Assembly: GCA_963794215.1 (NCBI GenBank) | Contig: CAWCCQ010000002.1 | Coordinates: 817,938-881,937 of the forward strand | Direction of reading: 5' to 3' | DNA: 64,000 bases | DNA from: DATKRB01 sp963794215 | Lineage (GTDB): Bacteria; Actinomycetota; Acidimicrobiia; Acidimicrobiales; RAAP-2 | Shown: one piece after another, positions 36,711 through 46,639 of the stretch | Layout of the letters: each line of letters begins with the position of its first letter | Position numbering within the stretch: the first letter of the stretch is position 1 | The notes under the pieces: model-generated | Told to the model about the DNA's origin: nothing | What the model saw: the letters and a program-made list of their open reading frames with translations, nothing else | Database searches by the model: none | Made by a program: the position numbers and the translations under genes

Positions 36711-37338
36711 CTCCTCGCCGAGAGGATCGTCCTCGCCAACTGGACCGCCTGGCGCGCAGCGTCCATGACTTTGCCGGCCTGGTCCGTGTGGCCGAGCGCC
36801 AGGGCTGGGCATCGTCGCCCTTGACCTCGGCGTGGACATGACGACGCCCACCGGGGGCCTCCTCGCCAATGTGACCGCGTCGGTCGCCGAGTGGGAGCGC
36901 AGGATCATCAGCGCCCGCACTTCGGAGGCGCTGGCACAACGGAAGGCCGAGGGGGTCCGCCTTGGACGCCCGCGACAGCTCGACCCTCAGGTCGCCGAAC
37001 GGATCAGAGAACGACGGGAGCAGGGCTCAACCCTCCAAGCCATCGCGGAGGAGCTCAACGCCGAGGGTACGAGCACCCCAACCGGGAGGACCTGGTCACC
37101 GGCCCTCGTGCGAAAAGTCGTCCTGCAGGAACCGAACTCGAGCGGCCAGCCACGCCGGAATCCGACGGCGCGTGACCTGAGGGTTGAAGCCAGGGCGACC
37201 CTGGACAAGATGACCGCCCACATCGAGCAGGTCGACAAGGGGATCATTCCCCCCTTCAACCCACCCGACTTCCTTGTCCCCGATCCCCAGGTGGACGAGA
37301 CCGCCCGATCTCTGAAGCTGTCGTCGAGTTCGCTTTGA
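36711..37338 (+). pseudogene. Serine resolvase/invertase, C-terminal two thirds
   Basis: Early frames give LDRLARSVHDFAGLVRVAER, then IVALDLGVD, and from 36832 a clean frame: TPTGGLLANVTASVAEWERR, IISARTSEALAQRKAEGVRL, GRPRQLDPQVAERIRERREQ, TLQAIAEELNAEGTSTPTGR. These are the end of the resolvase catalytic domain and the HTH_7 DNA-binding domain. The N-terminal part with the catalytic serine is missing or shattered. Confidence 0.7.
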
Positions 37339-38850
37339 CCCTCCACGCCAGTGAGGACGGAGCCGGTGCCTTTGACGGGGGTGCCCGAAGGTTGACCTGA
37401 ACCGGACATCCGAGTTCGAGGTGGTTCTCTGCGATCCGGCCCGACTTGAGCATGTCGTTGACCCGCTCCGACGTGATTTCACGGCTTGATCGTCTCAGCA
37501 CTTTGGTACATCCTGTGCCCCTGTGCTGCTGTGGAAGCCCACCGTGATGCTGTCGTCGACAATCACTGAACTCGCCGATATGAGGCGAAACGTCCGTGAG
37601 CTGGTCGATGAAGCGGGACTCGCTACAGCATGGCTCTTCGAAGAACACGCATCTGCTGCCGGGAGTACCCCCAACGAGCAGTATCTCGGTATTGCGAGAA
37701 CGTGCGACCTCTACGTGCTGATCGTCGCCAATCAGCACTCACCAGCGACCGAGGCGGAGTACGAAGCCGCCTACGAGGACAACCCCGAGAAGGTGCTTCC
37801 CTTCTTCCTCGGGGATGGGACACCCGATGTTGCCCACTTTCGCAACCTGATCGAACGCCGACACACACGAGTGGTCCGTTACGATTTGGATGAATTGGCT
37901 CACGTGATCTCACACGCCATCGAAAACGCTGTGCAGACGGGATCTCTCGGTAAGTCGATCTCTCATCCGAGAGCTCGATATGCGGATCGACCGGGCAAGG
38001 ACTGCCATCGCGGACGTTACGGTGATCCTGGACCCCCGCCTTTCAGCCGACAACGCCGATCAGATGGCATCGGAATTGATCAGGGTTGGCCAAGCAGTTG
38101 CCGTCGCCGGCATCGGTGGATCTGGCAAGTCGATGACCGCCCTGATCTCGGCGCGGAGGAGTGCACGCGATCAAGGCACCCTGCCGATTTACGCCAACGT
38201 CTCGGATGCCGAGCTCGATCCAACGGAAATCATCCGGCAACGACTCGAGGCGGTTCGCTTCCGCGCCTCTTCTGAACTCATCGACCGCTGGGCGTCCGAG
38301 GGTCGAATCCTGTTCGTCACCGATGCCGTTGAGAACCTGACCTCAACGGCGCGGCAGGCGATTCATGACCAACCTGGCCGGCTGGTCCGAGCGATATCCC
38401 CGAAGCGGCGTAGTCGTCTGTGCTCGACGATTCAGTGCCGGCGAAGTTGATCGATTCTCCCACTGGACGGCTCCCAGGCTTAGCCAATCTGAGCTCGACC
38501 TCCTGGCGCAGAGCCTCGGCGCGCAGGGCCTCCCTGCCCATATTCCCGAACAGCTCCGAGACCTCGCCAGTTGGCCCATGTGGGCAACTGCCATCATGTC
38601 CTACGGCGCCGCAGCAAACACCGGCTTGGAACTCCTGCAGGGCCTGCTAAAGACGCGCCTCTCCACCGCCGGCATGTCCTCGCCTGTCGAGGTGGAGGAA
38701 CTGCGTGCGGTCGCCGGCTACCTCGCTTTCGCTCTGTGGCCGGCTACCTCATCCCCTATATCCGAAGCGATCGACCATCTTGCGCGGTGGCGTGAGTCGC
38801 CCGGTGCGGCCAGGTTCGATGAACGTTCCCCCGCTGATTTGGTCCACCGC

Positions 38851-40127
38851 CTAACAGGGTGCGGAAATTGGGTTCTTGAGCGGTGTTGATGGTGGCTGGT
38901 TGTCGTTCGGGTTGGGTTGATCGTTCTCGGTTGGCCGTCGGGGCCGCTCGTGCTTGGTGGTGGGGGGCTGTCGGTCAGGCGGGGGCGGTGTCGAGGGCGG
39001 TGATACGGATGATGTTGTAGACGGCTGCGGTGAGCTTGAACCAGGCCCGGTTTCGTTGTCGGCCCCGGTAGCGGAGTTGTCGGCCGCCTGCGATGGTCTT
39101 GACCCACCCGAACGGTTCTTCTATCCGTTTCCTCACCCGCATGGACAGGCCATGCCCGTGGTGGCGGGTGGTTCGTCTATCGATGGCGGAACGCTGCCGG
39201 GTGGTGTTCTGGGCGACGTGGGGGGTGAACCCGAGGGCCCGGGCGTCGGCCACGAAATCTTTGGTGTCGTATCCTTTGTCGCCCGCGACGGTGCGCCGCC
39301 GACGGGTCGGGGGTAGCTTGGCGAGCATGGCCAACGCCGTCGAGCGTTCCGCGTAGCCGTCGGCGAAGCCGAGCTCGGCATCGATGATGAGGGCGTTGCG
39401 GTTCTCCATCAGCAGGTGCCCGGCGAAACACAACGTGGCGGCGGTGTTGAAGCTTTTGCGATACAACCGTGCCTCGGGGTCGGTGGTCGAGGCGTGGGTG
39501 ACGTTGGAGCGCTTCTCGCCTTTCCAGTCCGTCTCGGTGTTGCGGCCCGACGCCGGCGGCGTGGATGGGCCGTCTTTGGGTTTGAAGCTCTTGTGCGACG
39601 CCCATGCTTTCAGCAACGTCCCGTCGACGGAGAAGTGATCCGACGACACGTAGCGGCGCAGCTTGGCCTGGCCGACCACCGCGGCGAAGAACTCGTCGGC
39701 CACGTCGTGTTCGAGGAGGCGGGCGCGGTTCTTGGTGAACGTGGTCGGGTCGAACGCCGGCTGGTCGATGCGCATGTCCAAGAACCACTTGAACAACAGG
39801 TCGTAGTTCAGTCGCTCGCAGAACGCCCGCTCGGAGCGGATCGAGTACATTGCCATCAACACCGTCGCTTTCAACAGCGCCTCGGGCGGCACGCTCGTCC
39901 GGCCGCTCGACGCATACATCCCCTCGAACACCGCGTCGAGCTCATCCAAGACGGCGTCGACCACGACGCGAATCTTGCGGATCGGATGATCGGGCGGGAT
40001 CAGCTCCTCGGTGCTCAACGTCGTCAACATCGCCAACTGCGGATCAGGGGCTCCACGCATCCCACAATTCTCCTCGACCCGATCGACCCACACGAGCACC
40101 CTCAGCCGAATTTCAGCACCCTGCTAA
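38851..40127 (-). mobile_element. IS5-family insertion sequence with CTAA target duplication
   Basis: The element spans 38855-40123 (1269 bp). Terminal inverted repeats start CAGGGTGC-x-GAAATT-x-GG (16 of 18 identical). CTAA occurs at 38851-38854 and 40124-40127. One intact transposase gene is inside. The clean insertion within the STAND-like gene looks recent. Confidence 0.9.
38975..40060 (-). CDS. IS5-family transposase
   Basis: A protein of 361 residues from ATG 40060 (frame open to 40099). The N-terminal DUF772-like region has LIPPDHPIRKIRVVVDAVLD, PPEALLKATVLMAMYSIRSE. DDE residues: HFSVDGTLLKAWAS, RRTVAGDKGYDTKDFV and RKRIEEPFGWVKTIAGGRQL (the Y/R-x3-E-x6-K signature). Complete and unbroken, so possibly functional. 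Confidence 0.95.
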   Translation of the reverse strand: MRGAPDPQLAMLTTLSTEELIPPDHPIRKIRVVVDAVLDELDAVFEGMYASSGRTSVPPEALLKATVLMAMYSIRSERAFCERLNYDLLFKWFLDMRIDQPAFDPTTFTKNRARLLEHDVADEFFAAVVGQAKLRRYVSSDHFSVDGTLLKAWASHKSFKPKDGPSTPPASGRNTETDWKGEKRSNVTHASTTDPEARLYRKSFNTAATLCFAGHLLMENRNALIIDAELGFADGYAERSTALAMLAKLPPTRRRRTVAGDKGYDTKDFVADARALGFTPHVAQNTTRQRSAIDRRTTRHHGHGLSMRVRKRIEEPFGWVKTIAGGRQLRYRGRQRNRAWFKLTAAVYNIIRITALDTAPA

Positions 40128-41070
40128 CTGAATCAGGCATGATTGAGATGGGCGATTTCGTCGAGTTCGCCCACCGCCTGTTCGCCGCGGTGGTTGCGGC
40201 CGAGCACATTGTCGGCCAAGACCCGGTGCCTGCCGACGAAGTGCCTGATGAGCTCGCCCCCTTCGTGGGTGCGCTCGCCGACGACGGCGGTCACGCTCTC
40301 TTCCTCAACACGCTCCTGGCAACTCACGACATCTTCGCGCTCGCCGCCTTCCTGCGCCTTTCTCCTCCGCGACACCGCATTTCTGACAGCGATGCAGACT
40401 TCCCGCCGATGTGTGAGACCTTCAGCATGCTCTCCGTAACGGAACAAGAGCTCGACTGTCTCGTGGGCCCCCCATGGGTTGCGTGGCGCTCATCGACGCA
40501 GCGTCAGATATTGCGCAGCGAAGCGCAGGACTACGAGGAGTGGCGGCGCCGTTCAGACCGCACCATCCAGTTGTGGCCCACCGATCCTCTTGTTGAACGG
40601 ACTCCTCAGTTCGTTGCGACTGTCATGGCCTTGGCGGAGTTCCGGGAACGTGCTCTATCCCTGAACCCCGGAGGTGATGGTCATGCTCTCTTTCCACCTG
40701 AGCGCGTAAGGGCCCTCCTGCGGAACGAGACTCTGGCTCGCACCACTGTGATCGATGCTGTGAAGGCTCGACGCAATCTCGAAATGGAGTTCCTCACACG
40801 ATTGGACCTCAACACTGCAGACCTCGCTCAGCCACCGGCCGGTGAACCGTGTCTCGCGATCTGGACGCCGCCAGGAGCTGAAAGTCTCGTCAACATTTCT
40901 TGGGGCGGCGTCGAGCCCCGAGTCGAGTTCCTCGATGAGCCTACGTCCATCCGCGAGGGCCAAACCATGCGACTTGCCCAACTGCTCAGTGGAGAAGATC
41001 AAGCCGCGGCCTACGATGCCATTATCAGAAGGATCACAAATGCTCTTGGCGCCCGCCTGACTGCTCGTTC

Positions 41071-41319
41071 TTGGAGTCGTCCGGTCCTCGTGCCCGCCAT
41101 GTCGTGGTAACCGACCTCGAAGGTGCCCTCTGGCGTGCGGCGATGGTCATCCGGGAGACTGAATTTGGTCAGCGATTGAGGGACCATCGACGTTCCAGCC
41201 CTGGGGGGCCCTCCGCTTTGGACCTCTTGGCGGGCTGGGAGCTCAGTTTCGATCCCGCCATTAAGCGGACGTTCGCTGCGCTCAATTCTGTGAACTGTGT
41301 TGGGTCAAGCCGTTCCTGA
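41071..41319 (+). CDS. Frame segment linking the STAND-like gene to the next ORF
   Basis: Overlaps the end of the preceding frame and gives VVVTDLEGALWRAAMVIRET, EFGQRLRDHRRSSPGGPSAL, LAGWELSFDPAIKRTFAALN, stop at 41319. Consecutive overlapping frames suggest it continues the same protein after an indel rather than being a separate gene. No domain recognised. Confidence 0.35.
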   Translation: MESSGPRARHVVVTDLEGALWRAAMVIRETEFGQRLRDHRRSSPGGPSALDLLAGWELSFDPAIKRTFAALNSVNCVGSSRS

Positions 41320-42085
41320 CAGCTCTGCAGATTGGCTGGCATGGGTGGAAGACTCCTTGCATGCTGTCCAGCGAATCGCCGCCAAGTGCTGGAACTTCGT
41401 GCCGTCCGAACTAAGGCAGGTCTTCCTTGACCAGGATGACCTACCTCCACATATGGTTCGAGGTATCTATATCTCGCAACTTCGTAGCGACCAACTTGGC
41501 CGAAGGAGTTTGAAGTTTGCCGGCCTCAATGCGCCCGAAGTCCGATCGGCGTTGGAGGCGGTATTTGCAGCCGTCAAGGCAACAGCTCTCGGCGAAGCTG
41601 TCCAGGGGGCGACCATCGATTACTGCGCTATCAGCAGGCTGGCAGTCATCCGCAGAGGAATAGCCAACGAACTAAACCGAGACCCATGCCGGCCGGAGAC
41701 AGTTATGGAGGCAGGAGTGCGAATGCAAGGGGTTGTTGAAGGCGTGTACGAATCGACGCCGGATCTTCAGCAGGCCACTTTGGCTCTCCGTTCCTACAAT
41801 GCCCTCGTCCACAGTGCCTTATGTGTTCTTCTCGGCGGCGCCGAGCAGGTAGAGCCGCTCAGAATCAACGAGGTCGTGGGAGGACTTGCTGATCAGATGA
41901 TGGACGGTCGGCGGCTCGTCCACCTGACCTTGAGTCACCCTGTCGCGAGGTTCCTTAGACCGACTCATCCGGTATGGGTCGAGCTTGGAACACCCCTCGA
42001 TGGCCTGTACATGGTTGTGAGCCACACGTTGGCCTTCGAGGGTGGCAGTGAGAGTGACCTTGGCCTATGGAGCCTCCCGACCTGA
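41297..42085 (+). CDS. Uncharacterised protein or C-terminal part of the STAND-like gene
   Basis: A clean frame of 262 codons from GTG 41297: DWLAWVEDSLHAVQRIAAKC, LRQVFLDQDDLPPHMVRGIY, LEAVFAAVKATALGEAVQGA, VVEGVYESTPDLQQATLALR, LVHLTLSHPVARFLRPTHPV. I recognise no family. It overlaps the preceding frame by 23 bp. Either a separate partner gene or the end of a roughly 1100-residue protein broken by indels. Confidence 0.5.
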   Translation: MLGQAVPDSSADWLAWVEDSLHAVQRIAAKCWNFVPSELRQVFLDQDDLPPHMVRGIYISQLRSDQLGRRSLKFAGLNAPEVRSALEAVFAAVKATALGEAVQGATIDYCAISRLAVIRRGIANELNRDPCRPETVMEAGVRMQGVVEGVYESTPDLQQATLALRSYNALVHSALCVLLGGAEQVEPLRINEVVGGLADQMMDGRRLVHLTLSHPVARFLRPTHPVWVELGTPLDGLYMVVSHTLAFEGGSESDLGLWSLPT

Positions 42086-42264
42086 CGGATGCGTGACTCA
42101 GGTGACACAAAGGGGACACAGGGCGAGCCGCTCGGTCGACGGCCTCGGCCACCGCCCAACTCATACGTCCACTCTACGGCGGTTTTCCATCAACGGTCCA
42201 GGTCAGGCCCACGACCGGCGGCACCGGTCCCCGCTCCCGCCCGCGATGCCAAGCTGATCCGGCC

Positions 42265-42353
42265 ATGTGCGGCCGGTTCTCCATGTCCGAGACCAAACGC
42301 AGCTGGCCGACCGCTTCCACGCAAACAACGGCCCGATGCCCTCTAAGCTCTAA
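42265..42353 (+). pseudogene. SRAP (YedK/HMCES-like) N-terminal remnant
   Basis: ATG 42265 gives MCGRFSMSET, with the catalytic Cys2 of SRAP peptidase/abasic-site proteins, then after a one-base shift QLADRFHANNGPMPSKL and a stop. The rest of the roughly 220-residue protein is absent. Confidence 0.55.
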
Positions 42354-42403
42354 CTGGAAGTCCGTCTGTTCAAGTAGAGTTAGGCAGACCAAGGGGCTGA
42401 TGC

Positions 42404-43352
42404 ATGACGACTGCGCTTCGAATTCCGGATCGGTTGGCGCGCACCGTCGTCTCGGCGTTCGGCGATGTCGGACGCGACTGGCTGGCGCGACTACCGAGTC
42501 TGGTCGCTGACGCGGCGAGTGCCTGGCAGCTGCATGTGGGCGCCCCGTTCGAGCCGGGCGGCAACGTCGGGTGGGTTGCTCCCGTACGTCGAGCGGACGG
42601 CAGCGACGCGGTGTTGAAGGTGGAGTGTCCGGGTCATCGCAATCCCTGGGCGGCAAAGGGCCTGCAACACTGGGCTGGTCGCGGAGCGGCGCGACTTTTC
42701 GACTCCGACGAGGCGACTCAGGTCTTGCTGCTCGAGCGGTGCGTGCCCGGCACGAACGGTGATGACCTCGACGTCGCGACCGGCGAACGAAATCGTTGCC
42801 TCGGTACTCGCCGAGTTACACGCAGTCGAACCTCCTGCAGAGGACGAGTTCGAGCCACTCGCGATGTTGGTTGAGCGCTCCCGCGAGACGATGTGGGACT
42901 GGTTCGATCGGTTTGAGCCGCCGGTGGATCGAGGCGTCGTCGCGCAGGCGGACGAGCTGTTCACGTCCCTGACCTCATCTTCTACGGACACGGTGTTGCT
43001 ACACGGCGATCTTGGGCCGGGGAACGTGGTGCTCTCGGAGCGTGGATGGTTGGCGATCGATCCGTATCCGGTGCTGGGTGATCGCGCGTTTGACGTGGGG
43101 CACGCTCTGTCGCGGTGTGACCTGCGTGACGCGCGGGAGCAGGTCGCCTTCTTTGCCGATCGTCTGGATCTTGATCCGCGACGGATCGCGGGCTGGACGT
43201 TCGCGTGCTGTGTGGAGGTCGCGCTGGAGTGCAGGTCGGTCGGCGACGCGATGGGATTCCGCGAATACCTCGACCGTACGGAACAGCTCTCATCGCAGGG
43301 GTGCTGGACTGAGCGAGGTGAGAGACGTTCGGTATCGCCCGGCCGGGCCTGA
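42404..43352 (+). CDS. Streptomycin 6-kinase-like aminoglycoside phosphotransferase (one frame break)
   Basis: N-terminal frame: IPDRLARTVVSAFGDVGRDW, AWQLHVGAPFEPGGNVGWVA, DAVLKVECPGHRNPWAAKGL, TQVLLLERCVPGTN. After a one-base change near 42775: IVASVLAELHAVEPPAEDEF, VLLHGDLGPGNVVLSERGWL, AIDPYPVLGDRAFDVGHALS. The kinase-like fold with HGDLGPGN catalytic loop and IDPYP matches the PF04655 APH(6) family. About 315 codons, full length. Many family members are housekeeping kinases, so resistance is not certain. Confidence 0.8.
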
Positions 43353-43816
43353 GGATTTCGCCTTTCTCGCGACGATGCTTGGCGAGGCCGCAGTCTGGCG
43401 TCCCGACAAACCGACACCGACCGGTGACCAAGTGCTCGCCGATCCGCGCTACGCGATGTACCTCGTCGGATGGCCGATGCAGGGTGACTATGGACGGATT
43501 GCCGATCAAGACGGACCGATTGGCGCGGCTTGGTATCGGATCTACACCGAGGTGACCCACGGCCATGGCTTCGTCGCTGAGGATGTCCCGGAGCTGTCGA
43601 TCGCAGTCATCGCATCCCGTCGGCACGAGGGGATCGGACGGCGGCTCCTCGACAGATGTTATCGAGGCCAGCATTGCCCAGGGATACCCAGCCATCAGTC
43701 TCAGCGTCAACGACGGCAACCCAGCGCGTCGCCTCTACGAGTCAGTCGGCTTCGTCTATGTCGGAAAGCGGGGATTGACCTGGACGATGGTCCGGCACGC
43801 GGCTCGATCAAACTGA
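43318..43816 (+). CDS. GNAT-family N-acetyltransferase (one frame break)
   Basis: GTG 43318, overlapping the kinase end, gives VRDVRYRPAGPEDFAFLATM, PDKPTPTGDQVLADPRYAMY, GPIGAAWYRIYTEVTHGHGF, VPELSIAVIASRRHEGIGRR. A break at about 43655 leads to VIEASIAQGYPAISLSVNDG, NPARRLYESVGFVYVGKRGL and stop 43816. The RRHEGIGRRLL acetyl-CoA loop and NPARRLYESVGF end are diagnostic. The adjacent kinase gene may be in the same operon. Confidence 0.8.
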
Positions 43817-43820
43817 GTCA

Positions 43821-44291
43821 CTACCGTCCGGTGTGTTCGCACCCCTCGTCGCCGGCCCCGTCGAGTAGCGACCGAAGGGGCTGACTCTTCAGGATGCCGT
43901 TAGGACTCTGAAACATTCCGAGGGCGACCCGCTCGATGTGACTCCAATACTCGATGACCGTGGCTGGCACTGTCGCTCTCGTCTCCGCTAGGAATCTGGA
44001 CGCTCCGGCAACGTCGAGCGGGAAAGCTTCCTGAGCGGCAGCCCAAGCGCGCTGGTCGTCGTCCGATTTCGAGAGGTTTGGATGCCGATTAGCCGGACAA
44101 CCCCCAACGAGCTCGCAATAGCGAAGCTCGGAAAAGTAGCCAGCCACGGCGATAAGCACGCCGACTTGAGGCTCGGACCTCCCGATGTGGCATGCGCCGG
44201 AGCCGTTGGGGTCGGTCGTCATGCCCATAACAGGCACTCCCAGGGAGTGCGCAATCACCGCGTGACCGGCCTCGCGCGCGCAGGGTGCCAT
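43821..44291 (-). CDS. M41-peptidase-like protein with altered HExxH
   Basis: About 156 residues from ATG 44291 (open to 44330). The segment MAPCAREAGHAVIAHSLGVP matches the zinc helix of FtsH/M41-like small proteases, where HEAGH is expected, but the first His is Arg (REAGH). A later YFSELRYCELVGGC corresponds to the usual downstream helix. Without the first zinc ligand, activity is doubtful. No ATPase domain. Confidence 0.5.
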   Translation of the reverse strand: MAPCAREAGHAVIAHSLGVPVMGMTTDPNGSGACHIGRSEPQVGVLIAVAGYFSELRYCELVGGCPANRHPNLSKSDDDQRAWAAAQEAFPLDVAGASRFLAETRATVPATVIEYWSHIERVALGMFQSPNGILKSQPLRSLLDGAGDEGCEHTGR

Positions 44292-44375
44292 GCGTTCATT
44301 CCACGGTGGTGCGAACGGGGATGGGAACAAGCGGCCAGTCTATTGAGAGTCGGGGAGAGTCCGCGGATTTGGGGG

Positions 44376-44944
44376 CTAAACCACTCCGAGATCAGCCTGC
44401 GCTGCCCTTCTCCAAGCGACGACCTTGTCGCCGAGGTTCAGACTTGCACCTTGGTACGCCTTGACGATTTCCGGTGAACCCTGCTTGCTGCTGCGACTCA
44501 CTTCTGTCAGAACCTCACCCAGCGTCTTGAAGACTTCCACACTGGCCTGCTGAGTTTCGGAGCTGCCATAGAGGAGGACGTCGGCGAGCGCCGTGGTTGC
44601 GGCTGCGATCTGTTCCTCGAAGCGACGTTGGGCTCGAACAAGCAACGCCAGTCCATGGACGTAGCCGACCAGCTTTGGTCGAAAAGTGCACAGAAGACCT
44701 CCCGCTCGCCAGGCCGAGGCGACGGCGGCTCCGAAGGATTCGTATGCGCGCGCCGGTTCGACCGATTGGCATGATCGGCGACCACCATTTCCAGCGTGGG
44801 ACCAGTTGCTGCCGTCCCACTGACGAGCTGGCCAACGCTGGTGGCCGCGATCGCCGCAAACTCGGGCGGGGCGCCGCTGACCATAATGCCAATGCCCGCG
44901 ATCGCGGACGCAATGGGAGCCAGCAACTTCCGCAGCAGCGGCAT
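44376..44944 (-). CDS. Uncharacterised protein (one frame break)
   Basis: ATG 44944 has GGAAGGA upstream. The first frame encodes MPLLRKLLAPIASAIAGIGI, PPEFAAIAATSVGQLVSGTA, then near 44735 a one-base shift leads to LVGYVHGLALLVRAQRRFEE, QIAAATTALADVLLYGSSET, VFKTLGEVLTEVSRSSKQGS and DKVVAWRRAAQADLGVV. A hydrophobic N-terminus and helical C-terminus; no family known. Confidence 0.45.
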
Positions 44945-44961
44945 CGTCCTTCCTCGCGTTC

Positions 44962-45385
44962 TCAGAGCCGTTCGGGTCCCGGTCCGCTGTATGGCTCGAA
45001 CGCCGCACCCTCGGCGATGAGAGTGTCGACGACGGCCGCCGCCTGGTAGCCGAACTGCTCGCCATCGATGCAGATGCAACGCAGCCCGTGTTCAGTGTCG
45101 TGCCAAGCGGCCAGCGCCTCCACTCCGACCTGCACCGCTTCGTCTCGAGTCACCCGACCAGCTCGTTCGCCTGATGCCAGATGCCGGGCTCGCGCACCGA
45201 CAAAGTGGCGTCGCGGAGAACACGACCCGCCCGGTCCCGAGCCGGCCCTGCCACCGCTTCACCTCGCGCTCGGCGTCGGGGTAGGGCACCGGATCGGTGG
45301 CTGAAAAGTGGCAGACGCCGTCATCAGCCCGAACGCCCACCACGACGACGTGAGGGTCTGCGGTCGAGGTGAGGCTGGCCGACAT
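44962..45385 (-). CDS. Uncharacterised protein, probably one gene with a frame break
   Basis: From ATG 45385: MSASLTSTADPHVVVVGVRA, DDGVCHFSATDPVPYPDAER, EVKRWQGRLGTGRVVFSA; near 45205 the frame probably shifts to SGERAGRVTRDEAVQVGVEA, LAAWHDTEHGLRCICIDGEQ, FGYQAAAVVDTLIAEGAAFE. The second half could also be a separate 63-residue gene from GTG 45153. It ends 17 bp before the next gene on the same strand. Confidence 0.4.
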
Positions 45386-45523
45386 CGAGTTGGAGACTAC
45401 GCGGGACTTGGCCTCGACGCTACTCGCCAGACGTACGCCCAGAACCTTCCGACCTGGGGAAATGCCCGCCTCACTGCTGGCAGTTCTTCGCCTGCTCGAC
45501 AGGTGCCATGGGATCATTGAGGG

Positions 45524-45925
45524 GTGCGACGGGTCGTTCCCTGGCTGCTCCTCGGCGTCCTCGGGCTCGGTATGGGGCTCGGGCTGGCGTTCGGTCCAAT
45601 GGACACCGCGTCCAAACCGCAGCCGTCTGTGACCCTCGTTCCAACGTGGATGCCCTCCGGTCCCAACCCGAGGCCAGTGTCGCTCCTCTACTTCACCTCT
45701 CGCCATCCCTTCAGGAGCGAGAGCGGTGCTGAGCACGTTCTCGTGAATGGCCGCCGTGTCGCGTTGTCAGGCACGTCCCCTGGATTGCTCATGGCTACCT
45801 GGCGAGCGGGGCCTCACCTTTGGATCAAGGCTCCCTCCCAGAACTCGAACATCCGCTCGGAACCCTCAGCGAGGACAATCACCAGACGACCGCTGCCGTG
45901 CACGGTGTATGAGGTCGCTTGGTAG
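45524..45925 (+). CDS. Small membrane-anchored/secreted protein, fourth family copy
   Basis: GTG 45524 begins VRRVVPWLLLGVLGLGMGLG, matching the three tandem copies at 19.9-21.2 kb. The outer part has HVLVNGRRVALSGTSPGLLM, ATWRAGPHLWIKAP, comparable to VLASWRHDGYYL in copy 1. The last 30 codons do not match, so a late frame break is possible. It is 25 kb from the cluster, showing that the family is dispersed. Confidence 0.55.
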   Translation: MRRVVPWLLLGVLGLGMGLGLAFGPMDTASKPQPSVTLVPTWMPSGPNPRPVSLLYFTSRHPFRSESGAEHVLVNGRRVALSGTSPGLLMATWRAGPHLWIKAPSQNSNIRSEPSARTITRRPLPCTVYEVAW

Positions 45926-46377
45926 ACCTCGCTGGGGTTGAAGCTGGGGAGGAGCACCCGGACCAGGATGGTCTCGGGCGTCTCTGTCGCCGGCCGGGGC
46001 GCTGGATACTCATCTGCGAGGACGCTGCGCATCCCCACCGCTTCTGGCAGGCGCTGGCCTACGAGGACGCCTCGCTGATCGCCGAGGTGGTCTCGAACTA
46101 CTACCTCGAAGGCGACAACCGCCTCTCGTCCGCGCGGGAAGCGCAACTGGTCAGTTTGGATTGGCAGGCACCCGATCCCCCGCGCCGGCCCAACTGGCTC
46201 CACATCGAGCCCACGACGTCACCAGACGTGGCTGCGGTGGCTCTGCGGGCAGTCGGGAGCTTGCGTGAGGTGTTCGGTCTCGGCGAGCGGGACGAGGTCC
46301 TCGTGAAGCTGTTCAGTTCGCCGCGTCGGGGGGACACCCCGGCCGGCGCGAAGTATGTCGAACGCGATGGAAAATAA
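45919..46377 (+). CDS. TY-Chap/YbjN-like protein
   Basis: The supported part is DAAHPHRFWQALAYEDASLI, AEVVSNYYLEGDNRLSSARE, AQLVSLDWQAPDPPRRPNWL and AALRAVGSLREVFGL-like ALRAVGSLREVFGLGERDEV. This is the fold seen in actinobacterial type III chaperone-like/YbjN-related domains. The TTG start at 45919 is uncertain because the first 30 codons do not fit the fold well. Confidence 0.45.
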   Translation: MVDLAGVEAGEEHPDQDGLGRLCRRPGRWILICEDAAHPHRFWQALAYEDASLIAEVVSNYYLEGDNRLSSAREAQLVSLDWQAPDPPRRPNWLHIEPTTSPDVAAVALRAVGSLREVFGLGERDEVLVKLFSSPRRGDTPAGAKYVERDGK

Positions 46378-46639
46378 AATGACTCAGCCACGGTCTGGGA
46401 GGCTCTTCGCTCGGAGCGGCCCGGACGCTGACGATACCGAGCCGGAAGCCGTCGCTCAGGCCGAGGTGGATTGACCCATTCGGGGGACCCAGTGAGCCGA
46501 CCCCGCTCTGCGCCTCGACCACGAGTGGGAGGACTGGCCCGAAAGCCCGCAGGACAATGCCCGAGTCCTGCGAGCCGGGTGATTATTCTATGACGGGACG
46601 ATCCTCAGCCGGTGGGTGTCGAGGTGATCGTCTATGTAG

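Larger units (their letters stand above)
37523..41110 (+). pseudogene. DUF4062 / P-loop NTPase (STAND-like) gene split by IS5 and frame breaks
   Basis: GTG 37523 begins KPTVMLSSTITELADMRRNV, a DUF4062 start, with YLGIARTCDLYVLIVANQHS and EAEYEAAYEDNPEKVLPFFL. A second frame carries the Walker A GIGGSGKSM and a Walker B-like RILFVTDAVEN; a third carries SQSELDLLAQSLGAQGLPAH and LASWPMWATAIMSYG. IS5 then interrupts at 38855; excision of the IS plus one CTAA joins VHRL to TESGMIEMGDFVEFAHRLFA in frame. The C-terminal part to 41110 is unassigned. DUF4062 plus NTPase is common in defence or signalling STAND proteins; that role is inferred. Confidence 0.65.

Noticed and set aside
39416..41110. A 564-codon plus-strand frame
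   Set aside because: Its first part is antisense to the IS5 transposase; only the portion after 40123 belongs to the STAND-like gene.
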